Assembly (NCBI GenBank): GCA_020746835.1
Contig: JAGPNK010000008.1
Coordinates: 2,074,362-2,138,361, forward strand
Origin: Stachybotrys elegans
Taxonomy: Eukaryota > Ascomycota > Sordariomycetes > Hypocreales > Stachybotryaceae
DNA length: 64,000 nt
Direction of reading: 5' to 3'
Part shown: positions 1 to 11,865 of the stretch, one piece after another
Position numbering within the stretch: position 1 is the stretch's first letter
How the letters are laid out: each line of letters starts with the position of its first letter
Notes under the pieces: generated by a model
Seen by the model: the letters and a program-made list of their open reading frames with translations, nothing else
What the model was told of the DNA's origin: nothing
Databases searched by the model: none
Program-made: the position numbers and the translations under genes

Positions 1-259
1 AATTAAATGCTCGAAAACTACAATCTTTATTCCAGGTCAAATTTCAGATTTATAAACAGAGCGCTTTTTACCCTTTGCTGCAGGGAGAATAGCTAAGAAT
101 GTTGAGCCAAGGGCGACTGCAATTATTGTTCACTTGACAAAATCTAGCTGGCATGAATCACCCAACTAATTTCGTCAGCGGCACGGTCCTACGCGAAGTA
201 CGCAGTCTGCGGACGGCAGTTTCGGGACGGAATGCTTGTCTCAGAGGCCCATGACATTG

Positions 260-300
260 TGTTGCACATTCCGATCGCATCGTGTTGTACATTCCGATCG
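260..300. repeat. Two-copy 18-bp direct repeat upstream of the mucin gene
   Basis: Two near-identical 18-bp units (260-277 and 283-300, differing by one C/T) share the core ACATTCCGATCG. They lie about 340 bp upstream of the mucin-like gene start. They could be a paired regulatory site or chance; nothing else in 1-638 looks like a gene. Confidence 0.4.
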
Positions 301-638
301 TTATGATCAACCCGGGATTCATCTCAGACATGATTTACACCGTCTATAACGTTGATGGAAACTGTTCTTTACCTTCATCCTGTGAACCAGATATTCCGCA
401 TGACTTGACATACGTGAGCCTCCCTTTATTATTGTTGCTCAGGCGTGGCCGTGGTGATATGCAAGAGGTGGAATAGCCGCAAGGCTAGGGCCATGTCTCG
501 CATCGGGACGACATTGGCGAATCCGATGTGATGGATAATTTGCGCTCTATTCAAGTTTTTATTTTATCTTCATGGTAATGCATTGTAACCTCCTAACTCT
601 GGCGCAGTTCCCGCTGGCCAACGTAACTGCACAGAACC

Positions 639-3600
639 ATGCTACTCCGATACTTGGCCACTATCACCTTTCTAACGACAAATTTGGCCTTTGCTTCCGA
701 AGATGGGTGGAAGCTTAGAAACGTTACTGCTGAGAACAACCAGCTGTACTGCATCTACACTACTGCACAACAGCCAGCACAGCAGATGGCCTCCTGGGCC
801 GAGGATTGGGGAGCGACAACCAAAATTCCTGTCTGCTCGGCTCGAGCTTACGAGACCGTCATCGAGATACTAGACACTGATGCAGACGCTTCGACATCGA
901 CAGTATACCCCATCGGCAACAAGCCAGGACGAATTACGCTCCGTTTACCTGGCTCACAAATCGTCGAGAACTCGGACGAGATTACCATTCTGCCAGGCCA
1001 TGACAATCCGTACTACACCGTCATAAAGCCCTACGATGGGACTGGAAAGCCGCCACTGCCGCTGATTCGAACCATATACTCAGAAGAGGAGTTTCTGAGC
1101 ATTGCCGAGGGGCCTGGCTCATTATACGATAATGATCATTGCCATGACTGGGACGGTAGCTCCGGTGACTATAGCAGACTATTTCACGGAAATGTTCACC
1201 AAAAGGAACCTGGAGCGTACTATGCCTCATTCAAGTCTGAGGGAGGACCAGAGGCATATGGATGGCCCACGCGACTCTCCGAATATCACCAACCGCCCAT
1301 GGCCGAGTCTCGACCAACGGCAGCATCGGGAGGCCGCCCGAAGCAAATGCAAGACTTTCAGGTGCTGATGATAGAGCCCTGCACCTGGTCAATCCTCGAT
1401 GATGCTCCACAGATTGCGACTATGGCTGGCTACGAGGGTGGGCTGTTGACAGTGGTGGTTGCCGTCCCGCTGAGGAAATATATCGACAAGTCCCCAATCA
1501 CGATTCCACCCTCTCCCGATTCTCCCTGCGAAACGATCATTGTACCAGCGGCGCTCGATATCGAGGCTCCCATTGCCACCACTCTCCTCCCTGGTGAGAA
1601 TCGGCCCGGAAGAGTCATTATTGAGATCCCTGCGCAGCCAAAGATCAAGCCGGACGATCCAAAACCTACCATGATTTTGACAGTTCCCGTGCCACATCTT
1701 GGGGCTGGGCCAGACGAAAGGCTCAAGACACCAACAGAAGGCGTTCTGGATAAACCGCCCAACTATTTACCGGTCAATCTGCCGCCACAGACCGCAGGCG
1801 TGCTCTCCCATCGCCCCAAGCAACCTGGCCGTGCTACATTACCAGGCGCTAAACATGGCATGCATGGTATCACTTCTTCCAAACCATCTACTACCATAAC
1901 AATCGTGGAGCCGAATTTGGCCTTCCCAGAAGCCACAGGGGATACTACGATTACCATCCCTGCAGCAGGAGGCCAGCCGGGAACCATAATCATTAAAACC
2001 CCCATCAGAAGACCGACGCCGATTGCTGAGCCCAACAATATCAATAGTCAAACACCTCTTCCACCTACCACTCTACCGAGATCAGATTCAGCAGACCCAA
2101 TCACGATTGTTCAGCCAAATACACTCTCTCCAGAAGTCGCCGAGAACATTACACTCATTGTGGATCCGACTGCCCCCGGTGATCCAGGGACAATCATCAT
2201 TCTAACCCCAGTTCAGACTCCAACACCAAGTTTAGACTCAACGAGGTTTTCAACAGCTTTTCCGGGACCAACCTCGACCTCTCTCGATTTGCTGGGCTTT
2301 ATTACGATAATGCAGACGATTACCATCCCCGGCACTGCTCCTCCACTGACCATCACAGGAACGGTGACTGATGCATTTGAAATAGGACTGATAACAACTA
2401 GTGTCGATATTAACACTGTCATTATTCCGCCCTCAAATGGGAATCCGGGCTCTGTAATCATACAAAGCAGCGTCTACCTCAACCGCCAATTGCCAGTTTT
2501 CCCACCAATGACTGTAATGTCTACACCAGCAGTAACCTCAGCAGAAGCTACAACCACCCCGTCCATTGGAACTTCCACTGCTTCCAGTGATCAATCGCTT
2601 TCAATGGGTGGGCAGCAGAAAGTATCACAAACCACGAGTAGCGGTACCGAAACGGCAACCACAGGCTTAAGCACAGACTCCAACGTTGCCTCGGTTTCAT
2701 CTTCCGCTGTCTCGACTTCCTCACAATCAATGGCTACTACTACGACCACCGAATCGATAAGAACGACATCATCAGTGAGCAGTGACTCTACATCCGCGAT
2801 ATCTGACACTACATCCACGGCTGGCACTGCCACCACTACTTCAGATTCAAGTAACAGCAGTACTATGACCACAGGTAAGTCACCTATGCCCCTCGTGGAC
2901 TTTGATGACACTGACAAGGGTTAGAAAATACTACCGAGTCTAGGAGCCCGATTGCATCTTCAGATACGAGCCAGTTGACAGCATCCCAAGGCAGTAGCAC
3001 AGCTGTAACGGGCGATACGACTATATCAAGCAGCACTTCAAGTTTGGTTGAGTCAACAACATCTGTCCTGGTTACCAATGAGAACAATACTGGAGATATA
3101 TCGACAACTTCAACTCTGGGCGACCGTACGGCGAGTTCATTTGAAACTACGCTGTCTGGGACTGCAACTTCCACCGAAGTTACAATGTTAGAGACAAGCA
3201 CTTCGGAATCTACCATGAGCTCGGAAGGGACGATTAGTAGCGCAACCACAGCCACCACAGAGACAGACACTGTGGCTTCATCACAAACTAGTACCGGCTC
3301 AGAAGTGATTTCCACAGACACAAACACCTCGGATACATCCACCTCAGGGACTGGCACTATAAATCCTTCTGAAATTGTGGCCAGTTCGGGAGCCACTTCG
3401 ACGGGCACAAATAGTAGCCCGGAGACGGCCACACCAGGGACCAGCACTGTCACTTCCTCAGAAAACACCACCAGCTCACAAGCTATTTCCACAGATACAT
3501 ATAGCACAATGTCTTCAACAGATGCTTCATCCTCGGACACTACCTCGACAACTGACAGTGCGACTTCTGATAGTAGCACTTCTTCAACAATGTCTTCCAC

Positions 3601-6565
3601 CGAGGATGCTACCTCCTCAACAGAAGCTGAGACTACGAGGACTGTGATCTCTTCTGCAACTGAAACTTCAGAAGTATCAACTGTCTCTACAGGCACTAGC
3701 TTTGCAGAAAGTTCGACAACAGAGAGCCCGATTTCTTCTGCGGAAACAACAAGCACAAGTGACGCGTCCTCGTCAGAGAATTCGCTCTCTACAACAAGTA
3801 CGGGCTCTTCTCCAGCTTCAGAGATAACGGGCCCGACAGACACGAGCTCCATATTCAGTTCGGGGGTTTCTGGGCTATCTGAGTCAACAGAGACTACCAC
3901 CTCGACCTCAGACTCAACTGATGCAATAAACATATCAGACATCAGCACGATGAACTCCTCAGAAACGAGCTTGTCTACCCCTTCGATCCCAGTTACTACT
4001 ACAGAGACAAGGACAGAATCATTCGCTGAATCATCAACGACATCCTCGACATCAGAATCAATGACAGCAGAGTCAACGACATCGGAGCCCACAACGTCAG
4101 GGTCCACGGCATCAATCACCACTACTTCCACTACTTCAGTAATAGCATCCGGCGATTTAACGACGGAAAGCACAGAAATATCAACCGCGGCGTCAAGCAC
4201 TGCAACCACGAGCGATGAAACGGTGTCAACTACATCTTTTACGGAATCGTCCGAGAGCCCCTCGACCGCTTCCTCAGCTCAAAGCAGCGAGACATCCGCC
4301 GGATCTACTTTAAGCTCATTAACTAGAGCCACGTCCACTCCAGAGGCTTCGATCAATACAGGGCTCTCCACACAAACTTCCAGTTCGACCACCTTGGTGT
4401 CAATACCAACACCGGGTTCAAACACATCGTCCTCATCGACTTCAATCGAGCCCACAACAACACCCTCTTTGACGGCATTGCTGCCAACGGATTCTTCAAC
4501 AGAAGCCGCTTCAACAAATAACTCTCCAACCAGCGTAGTTGCATCGACTACTTCTGTATCGACTTCACTAGCTTTTCCAACTTCTACAGTCACCGCGACA
4601 TCAACGGCGTCTACATCTCCGGACTCCTCTATTTCCTCTGTTTTGTCAACTTCTTCCACCTCTACTTCATCTGCTACAACGGTCTCAAGTTCATCAACTT
4701 CTACAGTCACAACGACACCAACAGCTTCGACGTCTTCGAACTCCTCTGTTTCTTCTACTTTGTCATCTTCTACCTCTCATATGTCATCTACATCATCTAG
4801 TACCGCATTTTCATCTTCAGCTTCTTCTTCTACTACTCTATCAACCTCATCCACTTCTATTGGATCTACCTCAGCTACTTCTCCCACAGCGTCTCCTATG
4901 TCAACCTCTACATCAACATCAGGTTCCTCGCCATCTGTTTTATTTACTACCAGCAGCACTTCTTCTACATCTTCGACCTATATTTCGTCAACTTTAGCAT
5001 ATTCCATTGCCCCTATATCATCTAGCTCGAGCATAACCTCTACGACATATGGGACATATGCGTCATCAAGCCCAAGCACAACAGTATCTAATGCATCGTC
5101 ATCTCGAATCACATCTTCAACTCCAATATCATCTACATCAATGACTTCTACGAGCTCGAATTCGCATTCCACTGTGTCTACAACTCCAACAAATATACAA
5201 ATTTCCACAACGACTGTGTCAACGCCATCGTCACGTTCCGAAACTCATTCCACAATAACCACTTCGTCGACCCTATCATCACGTTCTACAACAACCACTT
5301 CATCAACCCGATCATCTCATCCTGGAAATGATGATGATGACGACGGCGGTGGTGACAATGATTCTAAGACTCGTTCGCAAACCCGTTCTGAAAGCCATGC
5401 TACAACAAGCACTTCATTCACACTGTCGTCACGTTACAGCTCACCTTCCACAGCAAGCACTACACCAGCCTCATCGTCAATGTCTAGTACTAGACCAACT
5501 ACGGCTACTTCACCGAGTACTTTATCAACCTCATCAACCTCATCAACACTTCTCAGCACAAGATCCACAACAACCGCTTCAACAACTACTTCATCAGCTA
5601 ATTTATCCACCAGCTCGTTCAGTAGTTTAGTAACCACATCAACCCCATCCTCACTATCCAGCACTCGATCCACAAGCACTTCATCGGCAACTTCGTCAAC
5701 CACGACATCAATATCATCACTTTCTAGCACTCGGTCTACGACCTCATCAAGTAGTTCAACAACTACATCAACATCGGTTTCCAGCACTCGATCCACGACC
5801 ACCACAAGCACGTCTACAACAAGCGCCACCGGCCCGAGCGCCACCTTTAACTGCCCTCCGCAAGGCTTCCTTATACAACAGCGGACTTTTTACCGTGTCG
5901 ACATCGCAACCGGAGCCACCACGCTCATCCACAGCGACGTTGGTCCCGGCGGTAACATCAACGCCATTGGCTACAACCGCTTCGACAATTTCATTTATGG
6001 TATCTTGATTGGAAGCAGCAACTCTCAGGTGATTCGCATCAGCGCCAGCGGAGATTACACTCTGTTGAACCTCCGCCTATCCAGTACAAGCATCAACTCT
6101 GGCGATATCGACAACCAGGGCCACTACTGGGTTACCGAAAGTGGGCGCGATTGGTGGCAGATTGATCTCTCAAACTCGGCGACTTTCGGCACTGTCTTGC
6201 GAAGCGGCACGGCAACCCTCAGGCCGAGTGCCAACTTTATTGCAGACTGGTCGTACGTACCCGGCGGAGGAGACTATCTATACGGTGTCGTGTCCAACGG
6301 CGACACGTCGACGCTTTCACGTTTCAGTCGAACTTCGTTCACGTGGAGCTCGGTGAGGGAGCTAGGTAATGTGGTCGGCTCAAACACATGGGGAGCTCTC
6401 TACTCTGCGGCCGACGGGACAATGTATGGTGGTGAAAACACCAGCGGCACTATCTACAAATTCCCAGTCGCTCCGACGCCTGGAAACGCGACGTTCTTGT
6501 CCAACATACCGCCGACGTCATTAAATGATGGCGCAAGATGTATTGATAGTGCAAATATCTCTTAG
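639..6565 (+). CDS. Giant Ser/Thr-rich mucin-like cell-surface protein with C-terminal DUF6923 domain
   Basis: Two long reading frames are joined by a 50-bp GT-AG intron (2875-2924, GTAAGT donor, CTGAC branch, TTAG acceptor) that restores phase exactly, giving about 1,958 residues. The N-terminus is a signal peptide (hydrophobic core within residues 3-19). Residues about 250-620 carry imperfect modules built around ITI(P/V)...PGTIII..TP, as in fungal flocculin-type repeats. Residues about 620-1,715 are almost only Ser and Thr, expected to be heavily O-glycosylated and extended, with one Asp/Gly patch near nt 5325-5365. The last ~240 residues (from about nt 5850) are a folded, aromatic- and Gly-rich beta-propeller-like DUF6923 module. 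Known relatives are secreted or wall-associated; a role in adhesion is inference. No GPI signal is evident: the protein ends in the DUF6923 module. The intron falls in the low-complexity part. Confidence 0.85.
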
Positions 6566-6855
6566 AGTTTGGGCATTCAGGCCGCGTTGTCATTTATTTT
6601 TCTTCTTTAGTTCAAATACCTACACTTTATACACGACTATAAATTAAGCGATCTTTAACGGCTAGCCGTCACTGCTGAATTTGTTCAAAGGTTTGACTCA
6701 GACAGGGCAGACGCAAGAATGTATGAGATCTATTAAATCTGACGATGTCTGCTACCAGGCAGAATCTATACGGTTTCTGGTTCCAACAATATTGCAGTAG
6801 AGAAGCAGTATGACCATCTATCCAGCTCAAAATTTCGAATAACCAACTCGTCCAG

Positions 6856-8343
6856 TTAGGAGTCGAAGATGGCTCCATATGCTGGAATCCCCCGGGTCTG
6901 CATGCCAAACACAACTTTATCCGTCACTTTGGGATTGGAGATGATAAAGACAGCTTCAGCGTTTGACTCTTTGACGAGCTTGTACGTCTCGAGCACAATA
7001 TCCGGGTACCCCCGCGTAGTCGTATTCCAGATGACAGCCTTTGGGTCGGCCCGTTGCACGGCGTTTACAACGGTAGGTCCGTAAGTAGTTTCTGGGTTTC
7101 GGGTCGACCACAGGACACGAAGTGGCGTAGCGCCAGCGTACATGAGCGAGAGGCATGGCCCAATTCCAGACCCCGTGGCCACAACGACAATCTGGCGAAA
7201 CAGCTTCGACGTGTAAAGTAGACCATGTAGCGGCGCGCCACGAACCCACAGCTTGCGTTCAGTGGGATTCATAATCTGCTTCTTGGTGAAGTCGCCCGCG
7301 TTGGAGACAACGACGCTAAACCCATTGACTTGACCAGACTCCGGGTCGACATCGGGGATTGTGGCAAAGGCATGCCACTCTGTGAGCGGCTTGTCGCTGA
7401 TCTTGAGACCATAGAATGGCTTCATGCCTCGGTACTTGAAGTGCAGGCGCGTGGCGTGGTCGCTCAGCTTCTCGGGGTAGATGGTGCGGCGACGAAGACG
7501 AGACCACGAAGCGATGGTACAGGTCGTGGTGACGCAGATGAACCAAAAGTTGGGCGAGCGCACGAGGGCGTAGGATAGCGGCTTGTTCCACTCGTAGCCT
7601 GTGACACGGGCCTGTAGGAGGTTGTGCAGCCAGAAGCACAGCAGCGACGTCCACCCTGCAAAACGGTGGAAGGCCTCAAAGTGGTCGTGGAACTTTCTCC
7701 GTATAGAGGGGTAAGCTGAAATGACGATGATGAAGAACATGACGACGACAATCCAGGCGAGAATCATGTTGGCGAGGCGGTACTTATGGCCATACTGGAC
7801 ATACTCCTTGGTCGCGAGGATGGTAAAGGCAAGGTACCAGACGGCAGCAGCAACGCCCGCGCCGCTGTGGCAGCCGCCGTAGTGAAACACCTTTGCGAGG
7901 CGCCTGCGGATGCTCAGAGGCCAGGAATGCGGTGCTAGAACGGCAATCTCGTAGCACAGATTGACAAACTCCTCCTGGCGGAAGAGGATGCAGACCATGA
8001 GGTTGGCGGAGGCGGCTGTGGCGGCGTCGCGGGCCAAGGGCGAGGCGCCGCTATCGCACATGAGGACGATGAAGACGATGGCATTTGCGGTGAAGATGAA
8101 GGCGAAGATTTTGCGGTACGTCGAGGCGTGCCTGTCTACAAAGGGTCAGAGGGTCAGGGGTTGATGAGGTTGAGCTGGCGTACAGTGGAATGAGCGGGTG
8201 AGGTCGGAGCCACGCTGATCTGGGAGTTGTATCTCTTCTGATTTATCCGTTACGGTAGGAGATAGTTCTTCTTGCTTGTCCGTTAAGGTGTTGATCTTTT
8301 CTCCCGTGGGCGTCACGGAGTTTGAGTCTGGAGTCGAGGCCAT
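6856..8343 (-). CDS. TmpA-like polytopic membrane flavoprotein (ferric-reductase-like fold)
   Basis: Two exons, 8343-8184 and 8135-6856, flank a 48-bp intron (8183-8136) with two CTGAC branch candidates; phases match (1+2) and give about 479 residues. After a polar N-terminus come several hydrophobic helices (FAFIFTANAIVFIVL, a segment with a HYGGCHSG loop, and YRLANMILAWIVVVMFFIIVI), then paired histidines (HDHFEAFHRFAG, WLHNLLQ) that could ligate haem. The C-terminal half carries FAD/NAD-binding-like stretches (VVVATGSGIGPCLSLMYAG; VVSNAGDFTK). This matches fungal TmpA-type proteins, whose Aspergillus member affects conidiation, and the C-terminal part of some NRPS-like proteins. It is not a canonical FRE metalloreductase, so the substrate is unknown. 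It is convergent with the mucin gene. Confidence 0.75.
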
Positions 8344-9951
8344 GTTGACTGTAAACTGAAGGTCGATGGGCTCCTATTCACAACGCAGGACTGTTGCAAT
8401 GAAGGGGAAAGAGATGGTATTGAACGAGTGGCATGCATGTTTTATATTATTTTCAACGCCGCGACGAGTTCTCTGACGCAGCTATTCGCATTGTTCCTCC
8501 CCAGATGCGAATGCGAGAAACGAGCGCCTAGAACCATTACCATGAAGACATCGTATCGTGCAAGCCACATCCACAAAGCAAAGCGCCTCTGATTGCAGAG
8601 GCTGGAATGCACCCCACAGAACGGCATCGCCGGTCTCAAGCCACGCAGCTCCAGAACCAGTTTCCTGGACTAAGTTCATGACGCTAGACTCTTCTGCCAT
8701 AGGCCTTTTCACAGAAAGAGGAGGTAGGGTTTGCTAGAGGAAACAAAGCCACACTGCACTTTGCAGACAACGTGGAATGGTTCTAGTACGTAGGGCTAGT
8801 GGGAGTTTGAGCGAGTTGGATGCCGTGGGTGGATTCCAATGTTCAGCAAGTGTAACGGTCTAGAATACTAGGCTTGGGAGAGAACGGTCCTCGGTCAAGT
8901 CCGTTCAATGTGCACCGGTGACTGGACTTGAGGCTGTTGTTTGACAGAGCAGGTTGAGAGATGAAAAGGGAAATAGCAAGGGCTAATAGCATATCTAAAC
9001 AGTGTGGTCGCCCTGCTACCTGTGCCAGAGCATAGTTAAACAGCAAAGGGTATGTTAGGTGCTGTACCCAGTGGCCAGAACTAGAGAACAACCAGCAGTA
9101 GCAGTGGCAGCTGCAGGAAAGGTACGCGTGTGCAGCCACGGGACCTGTAGCCAGCAGACCCGATGTGTACGTATTGTTCATCGGCCTCTGGTCATGCGTG
9201 TGTTCTTACGAGTCGTAGGTGCTGGGGAGACCGAGGCGCCGGCGTCGGGATACTGTCCACCGTGATGCCGGCCGAAACCTTTAGATTGCGTACTCACGCG
9301 TGGCTGGTCTTACTGTGGCGTTGAGAGGATACTACAGGCTCGGCTCTTCCACCTCTAGCATGCGTGGCGCAAGACCATACCTGTTAGATGCGCCTCTGCT
9401 CCAAGTGGCCAGCCGGTTGTCACCTCAGCCTCATGGGGATGTGATGGTTGCTGCTAAAGCGGGCAGCCACATTGCTATGACATAACTCCTGTGGGGGCTG
9501 GGCGTTTCTAAATATTCACTATTATGCATTTCGGAATTCTCCAGAAACCAGATGCCGCCTATCCTTCCTCTCCGGCAGATGGACAATAAAACAGACAATG
9601 AGGGAGCTCTCCTATGATCGTTGGGATGAAGTCAGTTATGCTTGGACAGTATACGACCAAGTGATGATTAGTAAAAAATATTTGCTGTTTCCATCAGTAC
9701 AATTGTTTTATCTGAGCCCTAGGGTTAAGTCGGGCTCGGAAAGAGTTGCCTCGCAAGGGATGGCCTGGCAAAGGGTTGCGCATCCGTTTTTCCGGTAGAT
9801 CCCCAGACTTCCCCGCTGCAGAAGACGATCATTTTCCCCTCCCCGCATCACGGCGGCTTCCGACACAAAATCTGGTTTATTAGGTTATTCTCAGACCTCC
9901 GGCAACTTCGACTTCAACTTTTGTTAGCACACATCTCACCGATAATCCGCA
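8344..9951. other. Intergenic, no supported gene
   Basis: About 1.6 kb between two divergently transcribed genes (TmpA-like leftwards, Gfo/Idh/MocA rightwards). Several short open frames exist on both strands, but none shows a recognisable motif, a Kozak-like start plus splice continuity, or codon use like its neighbours. It probably holds both promoters. Confidence 0.5.
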
Positions 9952-10953
9952 ATGGCTCTCCGCTGGGGCATCCTCGGCACCAGCTTCATCTCCGACGTGG
10001 TCGGCCGCGCCATCGCCGCCAGCCCCAAGTCGCGGATCCACGCCGTCTTTGGCCGCGATGCCGCCCGCCGGCAGGCCTTTGCCGACAAGTTCGACATTCC
10101 CGCCCGGTACCAGACCATCCAGGAGCTGATTGATGACCCCGACGTCGATGTCGTCTACGTCGGCCTGCCCAGCCACCTGCACTCCGAGGCCGTGGTGGCG
10201 GCCGCCAAGCGCGGCAAGCCCATCCTGTCGGAGAAGTCGCTCGCCACGACCATGCAGGACTCGCACGCCATGATGGAGGCTGTGCGCGCCGCCAAGGTCT
10301 TCTTCGTCGAGGGCTTCATGTACCTCAGCCACCCGCTCATGGAGAAGCTCGTCGAGGTGCTCCGGTCTGGGGCCCTGGGCACTGTCCGCGGCGTGTCGGG
10401 CTACTACGCCGCCAACATCTGGAAAAAGGCCAACCCGCTGGGAATGGGCACCATTTATAACCTCGGCTGCTACCCCGTGTCGCTGCTGCATCTCGTCCTG
10501 CAGACAGCGGCCGGCCCGGACGTCTTCAAGACGCGCCAGCTCTGCGGCCTGGGCAATGTAGTCGAGGAGGGCGGTGTCGCGCACGTCCGGGATGCTTCGC
10601 TAACGGTGCGGTTCGGCTCGGGTGTGCTGGCCACCATCCAGTCGACCGACAGCTTCGGCAACGACTATGGCTTCTCCATCCAGGGCGACAAGGCCGTGCT
10701 GCGGTTCAAGACGAACCCGTGGCTGCCGGTCGCTGGGGAGAACAGCTTCGAAATCAAGACGTACGGCGGCGCTACCGAGACGATCAGCATCTCGGCCGAG
10801 TGGGACGCCTTCGGGTACCAGGTCAAGCGGGTGGAGGACTGCATCGCGGCGGGCGTCAAGGAGGCTCCGCGGCCTTCTCCGACTTGGCAAGACTCGCTGG
10901 AGATCATGGGGATGCTGACGGAGTGGGAGGCAGACATCAAGAATAGAACGTGA
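9952..10953 (+). CDS. Gfo/Idh/MocA-family NAD(P)-dependent oxidoreductase
   Basis: Single exon, 333 residues, start CGCAATGG with A at -3. The N-terminus has the Rossmann motif (WGILGTSFISD, residues 5-15), followed by a typical family core including VYVGLPSHLHSEAV and ILSEKSLATT, where the usual EKP motif reads EKS. The C-terminal half is the alpha/beta dimerisation domain. Length and motif order resemble dimeric dihydrodiol dehydrogenase/D-xylose dehydrogenase (NADP) relatives, so oxidation of a sugar or dihydrodiol is the likely chemistry; the substrate is not readable from sequence. Codon use is strongly GC-biased at third positions, unlike the accessory genes further right. The Lys of EK(P/S) is retained. 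Confidence 0.85.
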   Translation: MALRWGILGTSFISDVVGRAIAASPKSRIHAVFGRDAARRQAFADKFDIPARYQTIQELIDDPDVDVVYVGLPSHLHSEAVVAAAKRGKPILSEKSLATTMQDSHAMMEAVRAAKVFFVEGFMYLSHPLMEKLVEVLRSGALGTVRGVSGYYAANIWKKANPLGMGTIYNLGCYPVSLLHLVLQTAAGPDVFKTRQLCGLGNVVEEGGVAHVRDASLTVRFGSGVLATIQSTDSFGNDYGFSIQGDKAVLRFKTNPWLPVAGENSFEIKTYGGATETISISAEWDAFGYQVKRVEDCIAAGVKEAPRPSPTWQDSLEIMGMLTEWEADIKNRT

Positions 10954-11635
10954 GACTGTAGGCAAATCCAACCTACCATGGGTCCCGCCGCGGGCTGAGA
11001 CATGCATGAAGCCCCGCATTAGCATCATTTGGACTCATTTGTCTTAGCGATCGAGTCGATCTTGGATGGCTCGAAAAGAAGGCTGGGTAGTCATCCAAGA
11101 CTTCAGTCGTGACGGAATAAATGCGGTGTGTGGTGAGTGTATGCGTGCGTTGGATGCGAGGCGATTATCTCCATCCAAATGCCTAGGTTGTTTGTTGACC
11201 AAGGAATAAATGAGGCTGCAGCGGGCCAGGCCGTCGCGTGATGCCTGGCAGGGCGCTAACGTGCCTGAGGGTGCCTGAAAGTGCTGGCCACAATCCACAA
11301 TAATGGGCGAGGTGCACGTGCGCCTTGGCGTCATCAGACATCCCAGAGGCAGGAATGGATGGATTCAATGCGGCGGCAGGCGCTCTTGCCTGCCAGCTGA
11401 CGTGCTGCCTGACTCACCCAAAATTGCAAGGCAGCTGAAAATGCGCCGTAATCGATAAAACAAAAACACCATAAGCCCCTCCTCGTTGCATCTGCACTTC
11501 CATTTCCGTTTCCCATTTCTCCAACTCCTGCTGCGTCGCCCTGCACAACAATACGCAGCGCATGTAACATGCTGCTGCATGCTCCACACACCCCCTTCGC
11601 TTCCGCCCCTCGAAAATCGGCCCATGGTCGTAATC

Positions 11636-11644
11636 TTATCTGAT
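11636..11644 (-). promoter_or_regulatory. Iron-responsive GATA site (ATCWGATAA), copy 1
   Basis: On the minus strand the nine bases read ATCAGATAA, preceded by A. This exactly fits the published SreA/SRE1 consensus ATCWGATAA and its extended form (G/A)ATC(T/A)GATAA. It lies about 220 bp upstream of the siderophore-transporter start, where repression under iron sufficiency would be expected. Confidence 0.75.
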
Positions 11645-11657
11645 TGATCAGCCCGCT

Positions 11658-11666
11658 TTATCAGAT
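11658..11666 (-). promoter_or_regulatory. Iron-responsive GATA site (ATCWGATAA), copy 2
   Basis: On the minus strand this reads ATCTGATAA preceded by G, again a perfect SreA/SRE1 match. It has the same orientation as copy 1 and starts 22 bp away, about two helical turns, which suits cooperative binding. About 200 bp upstream of the transporter start. Confidence 0.75.
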
Positions 11667-11865
11667 CCTCCACCGTCCCCGTTACAGCCTGTCATCCGTT
11701 CTGGTCCTCCTTCTCTGGTACGCCCCCTGTCTGGTGCGGTTTGGGTGGTTGCGGAGCAAAAAGAAAGGGTGACCCGAAACAATTTCGTGAGGGGATTTCA
11801 CGCAACCTCGCTTCATCATCACCATCATCGCCATCGCCGTCACCACACATGGGATAGTTCCAGAC

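Larger units (their letters stand above)
10954..11865. other. Promoter region of the siderophore transporter
   Basis: About 0.9 kb with no supportable gene. It holds several GATA-type hexamers, including two perfect nine-base SreA/SRE1-type sites listed separately, and a pyrimidine-rich leader with CACCATCATCGCCATCG just before the next start codon. Short open frames here lack recognisable motifs. Confidence 0.5.

Noticed and set aside
2884..4209. 441-codon open frame on the minus strand, Val/Asp/Glu/Ser-rich
   Set aside because: It is the complement of the Ser/Thr codon tract of the mucin gene; codon bias alone keeps it open, and it has no motif or start context.
4279..5844. Further acidic minus-strand frames under the mucin gene
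   Set aside because: Same cause: complements of TCA/ACA/ACT-rich coding sequence.
9880..10584. 234-codon minus-strand frame opposite the Gfo/Idh/MocA gene
   Set aside because: High GC3 of the real gene creates long antisense frames; composition is His/Gly/Val/Leu-rich without domain logic.
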